Assembly (NCBI GenBank): GCA_016708125.1
Contig: JADJGF010000001.1
Span: 2,068,001 to 2,132,000, forward strand
Source of the DNA: Ignavibacteriota bacterium
GTDB lineage: Bacteria; Bacteroidota; Ignavibacteria; Ignavibacteriales; Melioribacteraceae
DNA length: 64,000 nt
Direction: 5' to 3'
Made by a program: the position numbers and the translations under genes. Position 1 is the stretch's first letter. Each line of letters begins with the position of its first letter. Below the pieces are notes generated by a model. That model saw nothing but the letters and a program-made list of their open reading frames with translations, was not told the DNA's origin and ran no database searches. This document shows, one piece after another, positions 45,789 to 54,669 of this stretch.

Positions 45789-47477
45789 CTATTTTAATAA
45801 AATTACTTTTTTTGATTCAAAATAATTATTAGCAGAAATTGTAAATAAATAAATTCCGCTTGTAACTTTATTTGCATTCCATTCAAAATTGTATTCACCG
45901 ATTTGATGATTTTTATTTATTACTTCTTCAATTAATTGCCCGAGTAAATTATAAATTCTAATTTTTACATTTGCTGGCTGCGATATTTTATAATTTAAAT
46001 TTGTCGTTATGTTGAACGGATTTGGATAAACACCAAACTCAAATTCTAAATTCTCATTTAAATTATTATCAATATCAGTTACGGTTGAAGGTGCATAAAC
46101 GGAAACATTAATTAATTCCGGAGTTCCGGATTTGTAAATTTTTAACGAATGTTTGCCGGAATTTAAAAACTCATTAATTACAAAAGTTTGAGGACGTTTT
46201 TGTAATTCATTCCCAGTAATGATTTTCTGATTTGTTAAATCTATTTCTTTATCATCAATTGTAATTTCAATATCATCGGACGAATTCATATCAAATGAAA
46301 GTAGGCAAGTAATTTCAGAATTTTCTGAGATTTCTAAATCAATATTTTTGAAAAACCCATCTTCATCATTTGCTATTTGATTAAAATTATTATTGTAAAT
46401 TAATTTTCCGCTTGGAGAATTTACTACAATTATATCGCTCACAAAAGGAGTTTCATCTGTATAAATTTTTAAATTATGATTTCCGGAAGATAGATTAACT
46501 GGTAATGAAATTGAATATCCATTTCCATTTATTAATTCACCGTTTAATGAATTTTGATTGTTCCAGCCATAATCAATATTATCAATAACAATTTTTAAAT
46601 CATCATCAATCTCAATTTCAGAATAATTTTCTGCATTTCCGGTTATATAAATTAAAGCTTCACTTTGATCTTCAATTGTAAAATTATATTCTTTCCACAA
46701 AATTTCTTTTTCACCGTTTGGGTATGAATTTGGAGAATCCCAAAGTAAAATATTGCCAAAAATATTTCTTGAAATTTCTGTACCGTTTAATCCGCTAATT
46801 TCAACAAAATCCACAAAGATTGATGAAACTTCGGAAATATTATTCCAATATTCGCTGGGATCTTCAATATTTATTACTCGGTTATCAATCCAAACATCAA
46901 ACCGCATTTTATCATCGGGAATATTTGAATTCGCCAAATAGAAAAGTTCATCATCAATATATAAAGAAGTAAAATTTTCTTCCCAAATTATTTTATAAGT
47001 ATGCCATTCTGTTTCATTAAGTTTATTTTGTAAATTCATAGTTTTTTTGTTGCTTAAAGAATCACTGGCAACGCCGAATAAAAACCAATTATATTTTTCT
47101 TCAGTTAAAACACTTTTTTGCTGCATTATCCACGCAACATCGTAATCAAGAAATAGATCAATTAAAGTTAAATCTCCATCCCAAAAACCCCAGCCTCTTG
47201 ATCCAATATGCTGCGGCGAGCATTTTATTCTTGTTCTTAAAATTGTTCCCGGCAAATAAGGTTCGGTCGGATCATAAATTTCTGTATTGCAATATTCTGA
47301 ACTTTCGGCGTTTAACAAAGTGAGTTGCAGCATTCCATCTTTAACAATGGGAATTGTTTGATTTCCATCTGCTCTATAAAACCAATAATTATTTTTACTT
47401 TGAAAATCATCACGCAAAATTAATTGTGCATTTACGGAAACTGAGAAAAATAGAATAAATCTTAAAATATTTTTCAA
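45789..47477 (-). CDS. Secreted protein with type IX secretion C-terminal signal
   Basis: A 562-residue secreted protein. It has an N-terminal signal peptide (ILRFILFFSVSVNAQ). Residues about 20-230 look like a concanavalin/GH16-like beta-sandwich (FWDGD, WHTYKIIWEENFTSLYIDDELFY). Two carbohydrate-binding-like beta domains follow. The C-terminal sorting domain is of type A: GVYPNPFNITTNLNYKI, IYNLLGQLIEE and SGIYLFTISANN. I do not see the GH16 catalytic ExDxxE clearly, so it may bind rather than cleave glycans. It implies that a type IX secretion system exists elsewhere in the genome. Confidence 0.85.
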   Translation of the reverse strand: MKNILRFILFFSVSVNAQLILRDDFQSKNNYWFYRADGNQTIPIVKDGMLQLTLLNAESSEYCNTEIYDPTEPYLPGTILRTRIKCSPQHIGSRGWGFWDGDLTLIDLFLDYDVAWIMQQKSVLTEEKYNWFLFGVASDSLSNKKTMNLQNKLNETEWHTYKIIWEENFTSLYIDDELFYLANSNIPDDKMRFDVWIDNRVINIEDPSEYWNNISEVSSIFVDFVEISGLNGTEISRNIFGNILLWDSPNSYPNGEKEILWKEYNFTIEDQSEALIYITGNAENYSEIEIDDDLKIVIDNIDYGWNNQNSLNGELINGNGYSISLPVNLSSGNHNLKIYTDETPFVSDIIVVNSPSGKLIYNNNFNQIANDEDGFFKNIDLEISENSEITCLLSFDMNSSDDIEITIDDKEIDLTNQKIITGNELQKRPQTFVINEFLNSGKHSLKIYKSGTPELINVSVYAPSTVTDIDNNLNENLEFEFGVYPNPFNITTNLNYKISQPANVKIRIYNLLGQLIEEVINKNHQIGEYNFEWNANKVTSGIYLFTISANNYFESKKVILLK

Positions 47478-47711
47478 TTGGGCAATCTTTCTATTTACTA
47501 AAATTTGGCAGAATAATTATTGATAATCACAATAAAGAATTTTTCGAATAGCAATTATAATATTTCTAAATTAAAATTATGTGTTATTAAACAATGAATT
47601 TATTAGAATCATATTTTTTAGAATAAATATAAACAACTAAATAGAATTCTATTTTTATTAAATTTAACTACATAATAAAATTTTTAATTTAGAATATTTA
47701 TAGAAAAATAT

Positions 47712-48776
47712 ATGCCTTCCAGCTGGGGAATTAATCCTAATTATTTACATAATGTTTTTAAATATCTTGATTCCGCAATTATGGTTGTGGATGACAAGGA
47801 AGAATTTTTAGTTTGGAATAAAGGTGCCGAAAAAATTTTTGGTTATTCACAAGAAGAAATTATTGGAAGAAATTCTTCCGCACTTTTGCCAGGTGGACAA
47901 AAATATATTACCGAATTAAATAATATTATTGAAGAAGTAAAATCAAAAGGTTTTGCCGAAGTAATTGAAACAGAAAGAAAATCCAAAGATAATAGAATAA
48001 TTCCGGTCCAGCTAAATGTTGCAAAATTGCCGGGAGAAAATAATTCATATGCCGGAAGAACTGTTATTATTACAGATGTTTCTGAGGTTAGAAAACTTCA
48101 GCAGCAAGTTGATCAATCAGAAAAGCTTGCGGTAATTGGACAGTTAGCAGCGGGAGTTGCGCACGAAATTGGAAATCCGCTTGCCGCAATTTCTTCAATC
48201 GTACAAATTTTGCAGAGAAAATCTACAGATCATTTTACAAGTGAACAGCTTGCAAATGTAAAGGATAATATAAATCGAATTTCAAAAATTGTGAGAGAGT
48301 TAGTTGATCTTTCTCGACCGCCAAGTCATGATGAAGTTATTACTCAAATTAATGAAGTTATAAAAACCGCCGTTGGAATTGTTAAATATGATAAACGTGT
48401 AAAAAAGGTGGAGTTTAAAACTTATCTTGATGAAAATTTACCGATGATAAAAGTGGTTCCCGATCAATTAATTCAAGTATTTATAAACATTTTAATAAAT
48501 TCTTTAGATGCCGTTGAAGGAGAAGGAATTATAAAAGTAAAATCATTTTATAAGGAAAAATTTATTTTTGTAAGTATAAGTGATAACGGCTGCGGAATAG
48601 ATGAAAAAGTAATTTCGAAAATTTTTGATCCATTCTTTACAACAAAGCAAGTTGGTAAAGGTACAGGGCTTGGACTTTCCGTAAGTTATGGAATAATTAA
48701 AAAATTTAACGGAGATATTAAAGTAGAAAGTCAATTGGGAAATGGAAGCGAGTTTCTTGTTCAAATTCCAATATAA
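47712..48776 (+). CDS. Soluble PAS histidine kinase, NtrB-like
   Basis: A 354-residue cytosolic kinase. It has a PAS domain (about 12-130: SAIMVVDDKEEFLVWNKGAEKIFGY), HisKA with H151 in GVAHEIGNPLAA and HATPase motifs NILINSLDAV, DNGCGI and GKGTGLGLSVSYGII. The sequence style is that of NtrB/ZraS kinases. The gene is 19 bp upstream of an NtrC-family regulator, its obvious partner. No membrane segment, so the signal is internal. Confidence 0.95.
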   Translation: MPSSWGINPNYLHNVFKYLDSAIMVVDDKEEFLVWNKGAEKIFGYSQEEIIGRNSSALLPGGQKYITELNNIIEEVKSKGFAEVIETERKSKDNRIIPVQLNVAKLPGENNSYAGRTVIITDVSEVRKLQQQVDQSEKLAVIGQLAAGVAHEIGNPLAAISSIVQILQRKSTDHFTSEQLANVKDNINRISKIVRELVDLSRPPSHDEVITQINEVIKTAVGIVKYDKRVKKVEFKTYLDENLPMIKVVPDQLIQVFINILINSLDAVEGEGIIKVKSFYKEKFIFVSISDNGCGIDEKVISKIFDPFFTTKQVGKGTGLGLSVSYGIIKKFNGDIKVESQLGNGSEFLVQIPI

Positions 48777-48795
48777 CTTTTAAGAAAGGAAAATT

Positions 48796-50160
48796 ATGGA
48801 TATAAAAATTTTAATTGCCGATGATGAAAAAGGAATTCGCGATTCGCTCCAAATGATTTTGAGCGAAGAAGGATTTCAAACAATTGCTGTTTCAGATGGT
48901 GCTGAAGCACTTGAACTGATTAAAAATAATGAATTTCAGTTAGTGATTTCTGATATTAAAATGCCCGGAATGGATGGAATTGAATTGCTTGAAAAATGTT
49001 CTAAAATTTCTCCCGAAACTTATTTTATAATGATGACGGCTTACGCATCTGTAGAAACTGCAATCGGCGCTTTAAGAAACGGAGCATATGATTATTTGCT
49101 AAAACCGGTTGAGTTTGATGATATTTTGAATAAAATAAAACGACTTCTTGATTTCAAAAAACTTTCCGATGAAAATAAATTTTTGCGACAAAAAATTTCG
49201 GCGAAAGCAGATTTTGAAAATATAATCGGCAAAAGTGAACCGATGAAAAAAGTATTTAATATAATTTCTCAAGTTGCGCCAACAAATACAAATATTTTTA
49301 TTTCGGGAAAAAGTGGAACTGGAAAAGAACTTGTTGCAAAAGCAATTCATTATAACAGTAAAAGAAAAGACAAAATATTTCTGCCGATTAACTGCGGAGC
49401 AATTTCAGAAAATTTAATTGAAAGTGAATTGTTCGGACACAGAAAAGGTTCATTCACCGGAGCAGTTGGAGATAAAGACGGATTATTTAAAGTTGCTGAT
49501 GGAGGCACTTTATTCTTAGATGAAATTGCCGATCTTCCGATTAATTTACAAGTAAAATTATTGCGCGCAATCGAAGATAAAGAATTTATGCCGGTAGGCG
49601 GAATTAAACCAGTAAGAACTGATGTAAGAATTATTGCAGCTACAAATCAAGATATTTACGAAAAGACAAAATCCGGCGAATTTAGAGAAGACCTTTATTA
49701 CCGTTTAAATGTTGTTGAAATTAAACTTCCTTCACTAAATGAAAGAAGGGAAGATATTCCGCTTTTGGTCGATCATTTTGTTGAAAAATATTGCAACGAA
49801 ATGGGAAAGCCTGTAATCGGCGTAAATAATGAATCAATGAAAAAATTAATGAACTATGATTGGCGAGGCGGAGTTAGAGAACTTGAAAATATAATTGAAA
49901 GAGCGATAATATTTTCCAGCGGCGATAAAATTGAAGTTAATGACCTTGCAGATAATGTAAATTCTTCAGTAAGCATAAACAACATGCCGGAATCAATAAA
50001 AGAAGCAACTTTAATTTTTGAAAAGGAACATATTAAACGAGTTGTAAAAAAATATGAAAATAATAAAGAGGAAGCTGCAAATGCTTTAGATATTGGCTTA
50101 TCCTCACTTTATAGAAAAATGGAATTGTTGGGAATTCCAACAAGATCAATTAAAGAATAA
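48796..50160 (+). CDS. NtrC-family sigma-54 response regulator (second system)
   Basis: A 454-residue activator. The receiver has D10 and D11, phospho-acceptor D53 in ISDIKMPGMDG, MMTAYAS and LLKPVEF. The AAA+ domain has GKSGTGKE, a GSFTGA version of the sigma-54 contact loop and LFLDEIADLP. A Fis-type HTH ends the protein (NNKEEAANALDIGLSSLYRKMELL). It is paired with the kinase at 47712. Target genes are not evident; no sigma-54-like promoter was noticed nearby. Confidence 0.95.
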   Translation: MDIKILIADDEKGIRDSLQMILSEEGFQTIAVSDGAEALELIKNNEFQLVISDIKMPGMDGIELLEKCSKISPETYFIMMTAYASVETAIGALRNGAYDYLLKPVEFDDILNKIKRLLDFKKLSDENKFLRQKISAKADFENIIGKSEPMKKVFNIISQVAPTNTNIFISGKSGTGKELVAKAIHYNSKRKDKIFLPINCGAISENLIESELFGHRKGSFTGAVGDKDGLFKVADGGTLFLDEIADLPINLQVKLLRAIEDKEFMPVGGIKPVRTDVRIIAATNQDIYEKTKSGEFREDLYYRLNVVEIKLPSLNERREDIPLLVDHFVEKYCNEMGKPVIGVNNESMKKLMNYDWRGGVRELENIIERAIIFSSGDKIEVNDLADNVNSSVSINNMPESIKEATLIFEKEHIKRVVKKYENNKEEAANALDIGLSSLYRKMELLGIPTRSIKE

Positions 50161-50221
50161 ATTATTTATTAAAAAATTTTATGTAATTTTATTTAACATT
50201 TTAATGTAACATTTAACGAAT

Positions 50222-51691
50222 ATGGAATTTACAGATAACAAAATTTTAGACAAACTTTTAGTTCCGAATAAAAATTATTTTGTAATTTCATGGAGTTACA
50301 ACGGCGAGTTTAATTGTCCGGTATCTTTTGAAAATATGACCGGATACACAAAAGAAGAAATTTCAAGCTTTCCTTACAAACATCATTCATTAACGGAAAA
50401 TAACGAAGACGAGCAAATTTATAAATCAGTAATACAGCTTAATTTTGATGAGGAAATTAAGCAGATTACAAAAATTTTCAAGATCATTTCAAAAAGTGAA
50501 AAACCAATTTGGCTTAAAGAATTTATTTCCGTTGATGAATCAAATTTAAACAATGGATTTCTTAGTCTGCTTGTTGATATTACTGATCTTAAGCAAAAAG
50601 AAGTTGAATTTCATGAAATTATTGAAGCTAAAACTGAGCAGAATAATTCTAAAGATAAATTAATTTCAATTATCTCACATGATTTGCGAGCACCATTTAC
50701 AAGCTTATTAGGATTTTCAGAAATTTTATTGAATGAACAAAATCTTTCCGAAGAAGAGAAAAAAGAATATTTAGAATACATTTACGATGCATCTAAAATT
50801 CAGCTTCAAATGGTAAATCATTTATTGGATTGGACGCGGCTTCAAACCGGAGCAATGAAATTTGAACCGCAAAGAATTGAAATTAGAGATATTGTTGAAA
50901 ACTGTATTTCCGTTTTAACCGGCGTTGCAATTAGAAAAAATATTGAAATAAAAGTTGATGGAGGGAAAGGAATTTTTGTAAATGCCGATGAAAAATTAAT
51001 TTCTCAAGCAGTTACAAATCTTCTTAGCAATGCCGTAAAATTTACTCCGAGCGGAAAAAAAATAAAAGTAAATATCGGTTTTTTCAAAAATGATATGATT
51101 GAAGTTACTGTAAAAGATGAAGGCGTTGGAATTTCTGAAAGCAATCAAATAAAATTATTTAAAGTTGAAAGTAAATTTTCACAAGCCGGAACTGCCGGTG
51201 AAAAGGGAAGCGGGTTAGGTTTGGCTTTAGTAAAGGAAATTATTGAAAAACATTCCGGCAAAATTTGGTTTTATTCGGAACTGCAAAAAGGAAGCGAATT
51301 TCATTTTACAATTCCAAAAGCTGATGATACAATTCTAATAATTGAAGAACATGAAGATTTACGAAATGAATATCAAAAAGTTTTTGCTGAAAAATATCCA
51401 ACATTTAATTTATTATTTGCAAAAACCGGATTTGAAGCGTTGAATTTTATTTTAGAAAAAACACCTTCGGCAATTATTTCATATCATAAAATGCCGCTTA
51501 TGAACGGAGTTCAATTAGTTTCTTCACTCAGAAAAAAAGATATTCATAATAAAGTCTCTGTAATTATTTTAATTGATAAAATTGAAGAGGAAGAAAAATC
51601 AGAGTATAAAAAATTCAAAGTAGAAAAATTTGTTGATTTTAAAAAAACACCTCAAGAAATTGGCGAAATATTAGCCGGCGTCATATCTTAA
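50222..51691 (+). CDS. Hybrid histidine kinase with degenerate receiver
   Basis: A 489-residue cytosolic protein. It has a PAS-like N-terminal region (1-130), HisKA with H153 in SIISHDLRAP, HATPase with GSGLGLALVKEII and a C-terminal receiver-like domain (about 370-489). In the receiver the acidic pair is E375/E376 and the phospho-acceptor position reads ISYHKMPLMNG, with Y421 where Asp is expected. The usual lysine region FKKTP remains. It should therefore be a pseudo-receiver unable to accept phosphate at that site. It follows the second NtrC-type regulator by 61 bp. Confidence 0.9.
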   Translation: MEFTDNKILDKLLVPNKNYFVISWSYNGEFNCPVSFENMTGYTKEEISSFPYKHHSLTENNEDEQIYKSVIQLNFDEEIKQITKIFKIISKSEKPIWLKEFISVDESNLNNGFLSLLVDITDLKQKEVEFHEIIEAKTEQNNSKDKLISIISHDLRAPFTSLLGFSEILLNEQNLSEEEKKEYLEYIYDASKIQLQMVNHLLDWTRLQTGAMKFEPQRIEIRDIVENCISVLTGVAIRKNIEIKVDGGKGIFVNADEKLISQAVTNLLSNAVKFTPSGKKIKVNIGFFKNDMIEVTVKDEGVGISESNQIKLFKVESKFSQAGTAGEKGSGLGLALVKEIIEKHSGKIWFYSELQKGSEFHFTIPKADDTILIIEEHEDLRNEYQKVFAEKYPTFNLLFAKTGFEALNFILEKTPSAIISYHKMPLMNGVQLVSSLRKKDIHNKVSVIILIDKIEEEEKSEYKKFKVEKFVDFKKTPQEIGEILAGVIS

Positions 51692-51759
51692 ATTCCAACA
51701 ATTTCAATTTTTTATTTATTTTTAAGTACATTGTTTAACAAATCTGATAAAGGAAAAAA

Positions 51760-52278
51760 TTGCAAAATTCTGAAGTTACGGAAAATAAAAAATGGTACGC
51801 ACTTTACACAAAACCCCGGCATGAATTTAAAGCTTCAAGTCAATTAACAGCTTGCGGAGTTGAACATTTTTTAGCAACAGTTACAAAAATTAAACAATGG
51901 AGTGATAGAAAAAAGAAAGTTACAGAACCATTATTCAGCGGATATATTTTTGTAAGAGGAAATGAAAAAGACAGATTAATTGCATTAGAACAGCAATCAA
52001 TTGTGCGGACAATTTTTTTTGAAGGCAAACCCGCAATAGTTCCAAATTGGCAGATTGAAAATCTCCAGAAAATGTTGGAACGCGGAACGGATATTTCTTT
52101 AACTGAAAATTTAGCAATTGGAAGTCGTGTTAAAATTATTTCCGGTCCGTTTAAAGATGTAGAAGGAATAGTTTATGAAAATGCAAATCAAGATAAAATA
52201 TTGGCAATAACAATTGATTTGCTTAGAAGAACTGTGATTGTAAAAATTCCAAAGGATAGCGTTATTGAAGCAAAATAA
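51760..52278 (+). CDS. UpxY/NusG-like transcription antiterminator
   Basis: A 172-residue NusG paralogue. An NGN domain (about 10-110: KKWYALYTKPRHEFKA, LFSGYIFVRG) and a KOW domain (about 120-170: GSRVKIISGPFKDVEGIV) are visible. The start is TTG at 51760 with AAAGGA upstream. In Bacteroidota, UpxY proteins usually head polysaccharide gene clusters and promote their read-through. Here the gene is followed by an HD nuclease with a 12-bp gap and no polysaccharide locus. Its target is unknown. Confidence 0.88.
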   Translation: MQNSEVTENKKWYALYTKPRHEFKASSQLTACGVEHFLATVTKIKQWSDRKKKVTEPLFSGYIFVRGNEKDRLIALEQQSIVRTIFFEGKPAIVPNWQIENLQKMLERGTDISLTENLAIGSRVKIISGPFKDVEGIVYENANQDKILAITIDLLRRTVIVKIPKDSVIEAK

Positions 52279-52290
52279 AAAGGATTTGAA

Positions 52291-53280
52291 ATGTTAAATC
52301 AAACAAAATTAAATCAATTAAAAAATCAAGATAAGTTAGAACATTTTTTATTGATGACAAGCATTTCTTTAAAAAGTGCAAAAACCGGTAAAAATTTTCT
52401 TGATATGGAATTGCGCGATGATACAGTTTCGTTAAATGCAAAAATGTGGAACGGATTTGAAAATTTTGCGGGAAATGCAAAACCCGGATCAATTGTAAAA
52501 GTTCTTGGTTCGGTTGATGAGTTTAATAATCAACTTCAAATAAAAGTTGAGAAAATTAGAATTGCTGATAAAAATGATAAAATTGCGATTGATGATTTTC
52601 TTCCAAAATCCAAAAGAGATTTTGCCGAAATGGAAAGTGAGTTTAAAACTATTTTAAATTCAATAAAATCAAAATATTTAACTCAATTATTAAAAAATAT
52701 TTTTACCGAAGAAAATTTTAATAAATATAAAAAAGTTCCCGCGGGAAAATCTTGGCATCACGCTTATATTTCCGGATTGTTAGAGCACACTTTGGAAATT
52801 ATTAAAATTTGTGAACTGATGTGTAAATTTCATTCTGAAGCAAATCGTGATTTACTATTAACCGGCGCAATTTTACATGATTTTGGAAAAATTGAAGAGT
52901 TAGATTTTACAACCGGATTTGATTATACGGATAAAGGAAAATTAATTGGACATATAGTAATTGCGGCAAATATTATTGAAAACGAATCCAAAAAAATTGA
53001 GAACTTTCCGGAAGAATTAAAAAATCAACTTTTGCATATTGTGTTAAGTCACCAAGGAAAATTAGAATTTGCTTCTCCTGTAATTCCTAAAACTTTAGAA
53101 GCAATAATACTTTATCATGCCGATGAATTAAGCGCGAAAGCAAATGCATATAAAAATGCAATTCTTTCTGAAAAGAGAAGTGGAAATAGTTGGACAAAAT
53201 ATTTACCACTTGCAGAAACTTCATTATATCTAAAAGATGTAAATGATTTAAATGATGAATTTAAGGAAACGTTGTTTTAA
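52291..53280 (+). CDS. YhaM-like OB-fold/HD domain 3'-5' exoribonuclease
   Basis: A 329-residue cytosolic protein. The N-terminal OB-fold (about 10-95: LRDDTVSLNAKMWNGFE, PGSIVKVLGSVDEFNNQLQI) is followed by an HD phosphohydrolase domain. H166 lies in GLLEHTLEI, and H196/D197 lie in ILHDFGKIEEL. A further H lies in LSHQGKLEFASP. This architecture matches YhaM/CBF1-type exonucleases acting on RNA or ssDNA. It may be cotranscribed with the NusG paralogue. Confidence 0.9.
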   Translation: MLNQTKLNQLKNQDKLEHFLLMTSISLKSAKTGKNFLDMELRDDTVSLNAKMWNGFENFAGNAKPGSIVKVLGSVDEFNNQLQIKVEKIRIADKNDKIAIDDFLPKSKRDFAEMESEFKTILNSIKSKYLTQLLKNIFTEENFNKYKKVPAGKSWHHAYISGLLEHTLEIIKICELMCKFHSEANRDLLLTGAILHDFGKIEELDFTTGFDYTDKGKLIGHIVIAANIIENESKKIENFPEELKNQLLHIVLSHQGKLEFASPVIPKTLEAIILYHADELSAKANAYKNAILSEKRSGNSWTKYLPLAETSLYLKDVNDLNDEFKETLF

Positions 53281-53302
53281 TAAGTTTCTAAATTTTAATA
53301 AA

Positions 53303-53398
53303 GTCATTCTGAGGAGTTCGCTTCAAAGAACGACGTAAGAATCTCTGGTTTAAAAAAGAGATTTCTCTTCCGATAAAATTCATCGGAATCGAAATGAC
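53303..53398. repeat. Dispersed GTCAT...ATGAC repeat, copy 4
   Basis: GTCATTCTGAGGAGTTCGCT begins the element at 53303 and GAAATGAC closes it at 53398. Inside are AAGAATCTCT and two hairpins: AGAGA/TCTCT near 53357-53368 and CCGAT/ATCGG near 53370-53386. It lies between co-directional HD nuclease and sirtuin genes. Confidence 0.65.
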
Positions 53399-53442
53399 AA
53401 AATTTTAAATATAAAATAATTTCAAGTTTCAAATATTTTTTT

Positions 53443-54189
53443 ATGGAATTCAAAAAAGAATTTATAGAAAAATTAAAGACTGCCGACACACTATTATTTT
53501 TTACGGGCGCTGGAATTTCTGCGGAAAGTGGAATTTCTACATTTCGCGGAAAAGATGGTTTATGGAATAAATTAAAACCGGAAGAACTTGCAAACTTTAA
53601 TGCATTTATGAAAAATCCCGATATGGTTTGGGAATGGTATCAATACAGAAGAAAAATTGTTGAAGAATCTAAGCCAAATAACGGACATTTAGCAATTGCA
53701 GAATTGCAAAATTTTTATGAAGTTTTTGTTGCAACACAAAATGTTGATAATTTACACGCTCGCGCAGGAAGTAAAAATATTGAAGAATTGCATGGAAGTA
53801 TTGTAAGAAATTTTTGTATTGATTGTAAAACTTTTTATGAACATCAAGATTTTATGTTTGACAATAAAGTTCCCAAATGCCCAAAATGTAATGGACTAAT
53901 TAGACCGGATGTTGTTTGGTTTGGTGAAAATTTACGTGGAAATGCTTTTCCAAATAGTGAACGAAATGCAAAAAAATGTGATATTTGTTTTATTGTTGGC
54001 ACAACGGGAATTGTTTATCCAGCAGCTTATATTCCATTTACGGCAAAAGAATATGGCGCATATTTAGTTGAAATAAATATTGAACCAACCGAAATGACTT
54101 TCAATGTTAATTATTCAATCATGGGAAAATCCGGAGAAATTTTGCCGGAGATTTTGGAGTTGGTGAAAAAAATGAAAACGAAAAAATAA
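53443..54189 (+). CDS. Sir2-family NAD-dependent protein deacylase
   Basis: A 248-residue sirtuin. It has the NAD-binding GAGISAESGISTFR, TQNVDNLH, catalytic H117 in ELHGS and four zinc-binding cysteines (C125, C128, C146, C149). Residues Y66 and R69 (WYQYRRK) fit the YxxR signature of SIRT5/CobB-type enzymes that prefer succinyl or malonyl lysine. Cytosolic. Single gene, convergent with queD. Confidence 0.94.
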   Translation: MEFKKEFIEKLKTADTLLFFTGAGISAESGISTFRGKDGLWNKLKPEELANFNAFMKNPDMVWEWYQYRRKIVEESKPNNGHLAIAELQNFYEVFVATQNVDNLHARAGSKNIEELHGSIVRNFCIDCKTFYEHQDFMFDNKVPKCPKCNGLIRPDVVWFGENLRGNAFPNSERNAKKCDICFIVGTTGIVYPAAYIPFTAKEYGAYLVEINIEPTEMTFNVNYSIMGKSGEILPEILELVKKMKTKK

Positions 54190-54199
54190 AAAAATGTTA

Positions 54200-54230
54200 A
54201 AGATCCGATCTTTTGAAAAGATCTGATCTT
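54200..54230. terminator. Palindromic hairpin between convergent genes
   Basis: AAGATC-GATCTTTT on the left pairs with AAAAGATC-GATCTT on the right, almost end to end with one mismatch. The position between the convergent sirtuin and queD genes fits a bidirectional terminator. The T-tract is short. Confidence 0.45.
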
Positions 54231-54246
54231 ATTAATGAGGATAAGT

Positions 54247-54669
54247 CTATTTTTCAATTAAACAAATTTCTTCTTCCGCATAAGTATTTTCAGTTTCGCA
54301 AACTCTAACTTTTATGTGAGTTATATTTTTAGGCAATTTCTTTTCGGAAATTTTTCTCAAAAAATAATTGCACAAATTCTCTGCGGTGCTTTCAAAATCA
54401 ACAATTACATGGGCTGAGTTTAATTTCTTAATTACATCAAGTAATTCAAAATCTTTATCACTTATAATTACTGCGTGATCTAGTTCATCAACAAGCGGAC
54501 CAACAATTTCTTTTACATCAAAATAATCTAAAACCATTCCATCATTATTTACATCTCCGGAAAATTCAACAATTAATTTGTATGAATGTCCATGGAGATT
54601 TATACATTTGCCTTTGTGGCATTGTAATCTGTGACCCATTTCCCATCTAAATTCTTTTGCAATTTTCAT
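54247..54669 (-). CDS. queD: QueD, 6-carboxytetrahydropterin synthase
   Basis: A PTPS/QueD-family enzyme of about 140 residues for queuosine/7-deazaguanine synthesis. It has the zinc histidines in EMGHRL and NLHGHSYKL, the catalytic cysteine in CHKGKCINLHG, LDYFDVK, LDHAVI and the C-terminal ETENTYAEE. The open frame begins further upstream, but ATG at 54669 overlaps the queE stop by ATGA and gives the normal N-terminus. Confidence 0.94.
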   Translation of the reverse strand: MKIAKEFRWEMGHRLQCHKGKCINLHGHSYKLIVEFSGDVNNDGMVLDYFDVKEIVGPLVDELDHAVIISDKDFELLDVIKKLNSAHVIVDFESTAENLCNYFLRKISEKKLPKNITHIKVRVCETENTYAEEEICLIEK

